DNA from: a virus
Direction: 5' to 3' (one strand)
IMG/VR virus record: IMGVR_UViG_3300043640_000096
Span: 1-41,094 of that record
DNA length: 41,094 nt
Below are positions 37,408 through 41,094 of the stretch, in pieces. The notes below the pieces were generated by a model. It saw only the letters and a program-made list of their open reading frames with translations, was not told where the DNA came from and did no database searches. How positions within the stretch are numbered: the stretch's first letter is position 1; each line of letters starts with the position of its first letter. A program made the position numbers and the translations under genes.

Positions 37408-37617
37408 GTGCTCAATGGAATCGCGGGCCTCATCACCGCAATCGCCGCGCTCATCGGTGCCGTGTCCACACCGTTCTGCGTGATCTACATGGTCAACCGC
37501 ACCGGGAAGCGCGAGAGACCCGCCGCCGCCCAGGCCGGTATCGACCTGGCCGCACCCGTCCCCCCGGCCGTTGCCATCACCGAAGCCATCATTGAGGCGA
37601 GTGATCCGCATGACTGA
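37408..37617 (+). CDS. small membrane protein (69 aa)
   Basis: GTG 37408 with GGAG about 6 nt upstream. One long hydrophobic stretch (about 3-27, NGIAGLITAIAALIGAVSTPF) then a basic segment (NRTGKRERP) and an acidic, Pro-rich tail. It sits at the start of the lysis region, so a holin-like or lysis-regulating role is possible. Overlaps the collagen-like gene by 8 nt. Confidence 0.55.
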   Translation: MLNGIAGLITAIAALIGAVSTPFCVIYMVNRTGKRERPAAAQAGIDLAAPVPPAVAITEAIIEASDPHD

Positions 37618-38293
37618 CAACGAACGCATCGTGGCCAAGGCGGCCGAGCAGGCCCGCGAGACCGGCGCACGCCGAGTGATCCTCGCGTTCGCCGCAGCGG
37701 GCGGCGCGTTCGCCATCGTGCTGTTCGTGCTCGTGCTCGTGCTGCGCGGACAGGTGGACGACGTGTCAGTCCAGCAGTCGACCGCTGCGGGTGCCGCGCA
37801 GGAGTTGGCGCACCAGGTCCGTCAGCTCGGCGCGACCCCGGTCGTGTCGCCACCCACCCCGATCGTCGGACCGACCGGCGCGCAAGGCCCGGCCGGACAG
37901 AACGGTGTCGCAGGCAGCGAAGGCCAGCCCGGACCCAGCGGTCCGCCCGGCGCCAATGGTTCGCCGGGATCTACCGGGAACCCTGGCGCGCCAGGCGGCG
38001 CGGGCACACCGGGCCAGCAGGGCACCGACGGGCAAGACGGCGCGCAGGGGCCTGCCGGTCCAGCTGGCCCCGCCGGACCGCAGGGCGACCAGGGACCGCC
38101 TGGGGCCGACGGCGCCGACGGTGCTCCGCCCGCGGCGTGGACGTGGCAGGACCCGACCAGCGGCATGACGTTCACCTGCACCCGCGACAGCGGCTCGCCG
38201 GACTCGGCCCCGACCTACACGTGCAACAGCGACTCGACGGACCCGACGTCCCCACCGCAGCTGAGCGACCTGCTCGGCGTGAACAAACACTGA
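37610..38293 (+). CDS. membrane-anchored collagen-like protein (227 aa)
   Basis: ATG 37610. Cytoplasmic N-terminus (1-21), one transmembrane helix (about 23-46, VILAFAAAGGAFAIVLFVLV), a helical stalk (50-75), then 29 uninterrupted Gly-X-Y triplets (87-173), e.g. GPTGAQGPAGQNG. The C-terminal domain has two cysteines (FTCTRDSG and PTYTCNSD). Collagen repeats are usual in phage tail fibres, but the membrane helix is not. It lies between the small membrane gene and the peptidase, in the lysis region, so it may form a trimer anchored in the host membrane. Confidence 0.8.
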   Translation: MTDNERIVAKAAEQARETGARRVILAFAAAGGAFAIVLFVLVLVLRGQVDDVSVQQSTAAGAAQELAHQVRQLGATPVVSPPTPIVGPTGAQGPAGQNGVAGSEGQPGPSGPPGANGSPGSTGNPGAPGGAGTPGQQGTDGQDGAQGPAGPAGPAGPQGDQGPPGADGADGAPPAAWTWQDPTSGMTFTCTRDSGSPDSAPTYTCNSDSTDPTSPPQLSDLLGVNKH

Positions 38294-38303
38294 GGAGCGC
38301 CAC

Positions 38304-39011
38304 ATGACCAACTTCCGGTACCTCAAGGAACTCTCCGACAACCCGCACCGCCTCGGCCGCCACCAGATCCACGACACCCTCGACGCGCTGCCCGAGCGGC
38401 AGCTCGAAGACGTGCTCGACCTGGCCAAGCAGCCCAAGACGGTCCAGCACGCCGAAGCGCAGCCCGTGTTCGACCAGGGTGACCTCGGCTCCTGCACGGC
38501 GAACGCCGCGTTGGGCGTGCTCGTCACCGCCCCGTTCGCCAAGGCGGGCGTCACCTACACCGAGGCCGACGCCGTCGCGCTGTACGAGCTGGAGACCAAG
38601 CTCGACGACAGCCAGATCCCCGGCGAGTACCCGCCGGACGACACCGGCAGCAGCGGCCCGTGGTCCATGATCGCGCTGGAGAAGGACGGCAAGGTCTCCG
38701 GCTTCCGGCACACCCGGTCCGCGCACACCGCGCTCGTCGCGCTGAACGACGGCCCGATCTCCATCGGCATCCCGTGGTTCCAGTCCATGTTCACCGTGGA
38801 CGCCGACGGCTTCATCACCGTCGACCGGGACTCCGACGTCGCAGGTGGCCACGAGGTCGCGCTGGTCGGCCAGAACGCCGACGAGAAGTGGGTCGACGTC
38901 CGCAACTCGTGGGGCGAGTCGTGGGGCACCGAGGGCCACGCGAAGCTGCGTTACGCCGACCTGCAGTGGCTGTTCAGCCACGGCGGCGACGCCGTACAGC
39001 CGACGCTCTGA
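38304..39011 (+). CDS. papain-like (C1A-type) cysteine peptidase, candidate endolysin (235 aa)
   Basis: ATG 38304 with GAGGAG. The full papain catalytic set is readable: Gln58 and Cys64 in FDQGDLGSCTANAALG, His183 in GGHEVALVG, Asn201 in VRNSWGESWG. There is no signal peptide. The proregion of about 45 residues may be absent or short. In the lysis region next to a predicted cell-wall hydrolase and a holin, it could cut peptidoglycan cross-links or act on host proteins. C1A peptidases are uncommon as phage lysins; the lysis role is inference. Confidence 0.75.
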   Translation: MTNFRYLKELSDNPHRLGRHQIHDTLDALPERQLEDVLDLAKQPKTVQHAEAQPVFDQGDLGSCTANAALGVLVTAPFAKAGVTYTEADAVALYELETKLDDSQIPGEYPPDDTGSSGPWSMIALEKDGKVSGFRHTRSAHTALVALNDGPISIGIPWFQSMFTVDADGFITVDRDSDVAGGHEVALVGQNADEKWVDVRNSWGESWGTEGHAKLRYADLQWLFSHGGDAVQPTL

Positions 39012-39856
39012 TGCTCGGCCTCTGGCTCGACTACAGCCAGGGTCGCCCGTCCGGCGCCGCGCTCAAGGCGGCCGGAGTCGCGGGTGTCATGCGCTACGTC
39101 GGCGTGGGCGGCAGCAGCACGCTGCCCGCGAAGCGGCTCACCGCGGCCGAACTGGTCGACCTCACCGGGCACGGGCTGATCGTGCTCGGTGCGGTCGAGT
39201 CGAGCACCACCCGCTCCAACGCCGGGCGCACAGCGGGCATCGCCGACGGGAAGGCCGCACTCACCGACCCCGTCACCAAGACGCTGCCGATCCTGTTCGC
39301 CACCAACGACCAGCCCGAGTGGTCGCAGGCCAACGTGGACTACGCGGCCGGGTTCCAGTCGATCGTCGGCCGCGCCCGCACGGGCGTGTACGGCTTCGGC
39401 CCGTTCCTCTCCGCCTGTCACGCGGTCGGGCTCGGCTCCGTCTACTGGCAGGCCGGGCCCGCACCATCCCGCACCGGCACCGCGGCGCTCGTCCACTTCT
39501 GGCAGCGCCAGGGCGGCGCAGTACAGGCCGCCGACGGACCCACCTCGCCGACCGTCATCAGCGTCGCCGGAGTCCCGTGCGACCCCGACAACCAGCTGAA
39601 GGAGCTGCCCACCATGACCACGCCCGCCGACATCGTCAACTTCCAGTACACCGTGGACTCGCAGCCCGAGGAGTCCCTCGGCCGCCGCATCCAGCGCACC
39701 GAAGAGATCGTCGCTGGCCTGGCGACCACGGTTGGCTCCATCGCCACCGCAGTCGCCGACCTCAAGGCCACCGTCCTCGCCACCCAGCAGCCGGCCACCG
39801 TGATGACCGGCGAAGCCACCGTCACCGTCCAGCTCACCCCAGGAGCGTCAGCATGA
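39011..39856 (+). CDS. DUF1906-type glycoside-hydrolase-like lysin (281 aa)
   Basis: ATG shares a base with the previous TGA (TGATG). N-terminal TIM-barrel-like domain (about 1-190): WLDYSQGRPSGAALKAAGV (5-23, with Asp7) and the segment GLIVLGAVESSTTRSNAG (56-73, with Glu64), as in DUF1906/GH25-like hydrolases of actinobacteria. C-terminal region (about 205-281) includes a helix (GRRIQRTEEIVAGLATTVGS) likely to bind wall or oligomerise. Together with the peptidase it gives two separate lytic activities. Confidence 0.75.
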   Translation: MLGLWLDYSQGRPSGAALKAAGVAGVMRYVGVGGSSTLPAKRLTAAELVDLTGHGLIVLGAVESSTTRSNAGRTAGIADGKAALTDPVTKTLPILFATNDQPEWSQANVDYAAGFQSIVGRARTGVYGFGPFLSACHAVGLGSVYWQAGPAPSRTGTAALVHFWQRQGGAVQAADGPTSPTVISVAGVPCDPDNQLKELPTMTTPADIVNFQYTVDSQPEESLGRRIQRTEEIVAGLATTVGSIATAVADLKATVLATQQPATVMTGEATVTVQLTPGASA

Positions 39857-40134
39857 CCAAGCCCGTCAACATCGTCATCGCGGACGTGGAGAAGTTCCTC
39901 GCCGCGTTCAAGAACCCGCAGACCGCGGTCACCGCACTGGCCGGACTCATCTCCGCCCTCGGTGCGTTCGGCATCCTGCAGGCCCCGCTGGTCGGGTGGC
40001 TGCAGGGCGTCCTGGCCGCCATCGCCGCGCTGATCGTCGCGCTGCTGGCCAAGCCGGTCACCGCCGCGCTCGTCAAGCGCGCAGCACGCAAGGCCGGTCC
40101 GGCGCCCGCACCGCCCACCACGCTCGCGGCCTGA
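39853..40134 (+). CDS. holin (93 aa)
   Basis: ATGA overlap with the lysin. Two hydrophobic helices (about 25-43 and 47-68) separated by a short loop, then a basic tail (KRAARKAGPAPAPP). Size and position directly after the lytic enzymes fit a class II holin that releases the endolysin at the end of infection. Confidence 0.75.
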   Translation: MTKPVNIVIADVEKFLAAFKNPQTAVTALAGLISALGAFGILQAPLVGWLQGVLAAIAALIVALLAKPVTAALVKRAARKAGPAPAPPTTLAA

Positions 40135-40146
40135 CCGACACGAAGA

Positions 40147-40197
40147 GGCCCCCGCGCTCAGACTCCGGACCACAACACGGAGTCGGGCACGGGGGCC
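40147..40197. terminator. late-operon terminator, nested double stem
   Basis: Outer stem GGCCCCCG (40147-40154) / CGGGGGCC (40190-40197), inner stem GACTCCG (40161-40167) / CGGAGTC (40178-40184), then CTTTCG. It lies between the convergent late operon and the leftward gene ending at 40253, so it probably works in both directions. Confidence 0.75.
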
Positions 40198-40252
40198 CTT
40201 TCGCGCGCCCGCAGGACGCAACCTGCACCTTTGGGAGGAGGGCGCGCGAGCC

Positions 40253-40681
40253 TCACTGCGGCAACTGGCAGTCCTGTGGCTGGACCTGCTCCATCTCCGG
40301 GTCGATATCCCACGCGCACGCCTGCCACGTCCGGGCCTTCGTGTAAGCCAGGGCGGCATCGTCGTAGCCGATCAGCGGCAGCTCGCGCACGGCGAGGCGG
40401 CGGGCCCGGTCCATCATTTCCTCGGCAGCCTCGCGGCAGTCGCGCGCGGTGCGGAGCACGCTGGCCGCGTCGTCTCGCACCTGCGCCCGTGCGATGTGCA
40501 GGTCCCGGCCGAACAGATCGCGGCGGCTCTCATCGAATCGGGACATCTGCCGCTCGGCCATCGCGTAGCTCAGCCAGCGGGCGATCAGGGCACGACGGTG
40601 GTCAAGGCTGCGCTGTCGGCGGACATGGTCATCGACGTCGGCCTGTGGATCGACAGCGGGCGCGCGGTTCGTCCTCATGGG
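40253..40681 (-). CDS. hypothetical leftward protein (142 aa)
   Basis: ATG at 40681 with GAGGAGAGG directly upstream; a longer upstream reading frame would run through the repeats and is rejected. Mostly long charged helices (HRRALIARWLSYAMAERQM, then DDAASVLRTARDCREAAEEM). Unknown. It is divergent from the MerR/Xis-like gene and shares its control region, so it may belong to the lysogenic state. Confidence 0.6.
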   Translation of the reverse strand, partial: PMRTNRAPAVDPQADVDDHVRRQRSLDHRRALIARWLSYAMAERQMSRFDESRRDLFGRDLHIARAQVRDDAASVLRTARDCREAAEEMMDRARRLAVRELPLIGYDDAALAYTKARTWQACAWDIDPEMEQVQPQDCQLPQ

Positions 40682-40719
40682 CCTCTCCTCGCGGAGTTGG
40701 TGGGTGGCCGGACCGGTCA

Positions 40720-40734
40720 ATCGTTGCACACGAT
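40720..40734. promoter_or_regulatory. operator-like inverted repeat 1
   Basis: ATCGTT-GCA-CACGAT: 6-3-6 inverted repeat with one mismatched pair, about 40 bp upstream of the leftward gene's start. The half-site equals that of the repeat at 40804-40818 in reverse order. Confidence 0.5.
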
Positions 40735-40763
40735 GCAGTCGATGGAACAGATGGAGTCGATGG
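40732..40763. repeat. two 14-bp direct repeats, 18 bp apart
   Basis: GATGCAGTCGATGG (40732-40745) and GATGGAGTCGATGG (40750-40763), 13 of 14 identical. They lie between the two inverted repeats in the divergent region and could be binding sites for the MerR/Xis-like protein, whose family often binds tandem sites. Confidence 0.55.
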
Positions 40764-40803
40764 GGACATTGGGAACGTCGCCCGAACGGAGCAATCGCAG
40801 GCA

Positions 40804-40818
40804 AACGATGCGATCGTT
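40804..40818. promoter_or_regulatory. operator-like inverted repeat 2
   Basis: AACGAT-GCG-ATCGTT, perfect 6-3-6 palindrome ending 7 bp before the ATG at 40826. It overlaps the alternative ATG at 40808, so binding would block expression of the MerR/Xis-like gene. Confidence 0.6.
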
Positions 40819-40825
40819 GCTGGTC

Positions 40826-41053
40826 ATGAGCCCACCACGCCGCCGACTCGCGCCCACCGGAGACGTGGCCGACGAACTGGGCATCGACCGATCCACGCTC
40901 GTCCGCTGGTGGCAGCGTGGAATCGTCACGCCCGCGTTCGTCACAGTGGGCAAGCACGCACGGTGGGACCTGGACGACCTCCGGAGCCAGATCCAGGCAT
41001 GGCGCGACAGCGCCGACTACAACCCCGACGACGACGAAGCCCCCGGCCAGTGA
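40826..41053 (+). CDS. MerR/excisionase-like winged-HTH protein (75 aa)
   Basis: Small DNA-binding protein: basic start (SPPRRRLAPTG), then DVADELGIDRSTLVRWWQRG (13-32) and the wing/second part VTVGKHARWDLDDLRSQIQ (39-57), the usual MerR/Xis layout. Acidic tail. Start at ATG 40826; ATG 40808 is an in-frame alternative inside the palindrome. In the circle it lies just before int, separated by terminators and two leftward genes, so a role as excisionase for the tyrosine integrase, or as a second regulator, is likely. Its 3' end is repeated at window positions 2-88. Confidence 0.65.
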   Translation: MSPPRRRLAPTGDVADELGIDRSTLVRWWQRGIVTPAFVTVGKHARWDLDDLRSQIQAWRDSADYNPDDDEAPGQ

Positions 41054-41094
41054 AGGCCGGGGGCTGAAGTTGCTGAAGTTAGAAGGGCCGGTCG
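40966..41094. repeat. terminal direct repeat, copy 2 (matches 1-129)
   Basis: Same 129 bp as the window start, with T at 41065 in place of G at 100. Carries the end of the Xis-like gene and its terminator; the window stops after the left arm of the second hairpin. Confidence 0.9.

Noticed and set aside
40496-40825. Longer N-terminus of the MerR/Xis-like protein, starting near 40496
   Set aside because: It would run antisense through the leftward gene and through the repeats; the HTH fold begins after 40826.
1-41094. tRNA genes, CRISPR arrays, insertion sequences
   Set aside because: None with recognisable structure was seen on either strand; the short repeats found fit operators, iterons and hairpins.

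Overview
The window is an essentially complete temperate siphovirus genome (about 41 kb, visibly very G+C-rich) that infects or resides in a high-GC actinobacterium. The evidence for the host is the GC-biased third codon positions, many GTG starts and ATGA/GTGA stop-start overlaps, a phage-borne WhiB protein, a phiC31 gp3-like protein, and small zinc-ribbon proteins typical of actinophages. The host genus cannot be read from the sequence. The first 129 bases (1-129) recur at the end (40966-41094) with one mismatch, so the molecule is circular or terminally redundant with a unit length of about 40,965 bp. No tRNA, CRISPR array or insertion sequence was seen.

Layout. (1) Lysogeny module, mostly on the minus strand (about 250-2809): two small exported proteins, a tyrosine integrase and an XRE-type repressor whose gene overlaps the integrase start. 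(2) A divergent control region (about 2826-2911), then the early rightward operon (2915-9404): a probably leaderless Cro-like protein, small proteins, a RecB/Cas4-like nuclease, a gp3-like protein, WhiB, a lambda O-like replication protein with a candidate internal origin, a possible sliding-clamp-like protein and a RusA resolvase. (3) A second rightward operon (9521-17673) of about 24 small genes, mostly unknown and many cysteine-rich. Its promoter-operator is nearly the same as the one in front of the Cro-like gene. (4) After a terminator, the late operon: terminase, portal, MuF, protease with a nested scaffold, capsid, connectors, tail tube, frameshifted tail chaperones, tape measure, three tail/adhesin proteins, then lysis genes (membrane peptide, membrane-anchored collagen-like protein, papain-like peptidase, DUF1906-type hydrolase, holin). 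(5) A strong terminator, then a divergent pair (40253-40681 minus; 40826-41053 plus, a MerR/Xis-like protein) with its own inverted and direct repeats. In the circle this pair joins the lysogeny module.

How it works together (inference): the repressor probably binds CTCAAG/CTTGAG half-sites, shutting off the Cro-like operon and the accessory operon 6.6 kb downstream together. The MerR/Xis-like node is probably controlled separately through AACGAT half-sites. The most notable observations are the shared promoter-operator, the repressor-integrase overlap resembling simple integration-dependent switches, the gp3-like protein without a serine integrase, the O-like internal origin, the nested scaffold with a perfect Shine-Dalgarno, the Ig/FN3-like capsid insertion, the membrane-anchored collagen-like protein and the papain-like lysis enzyme.
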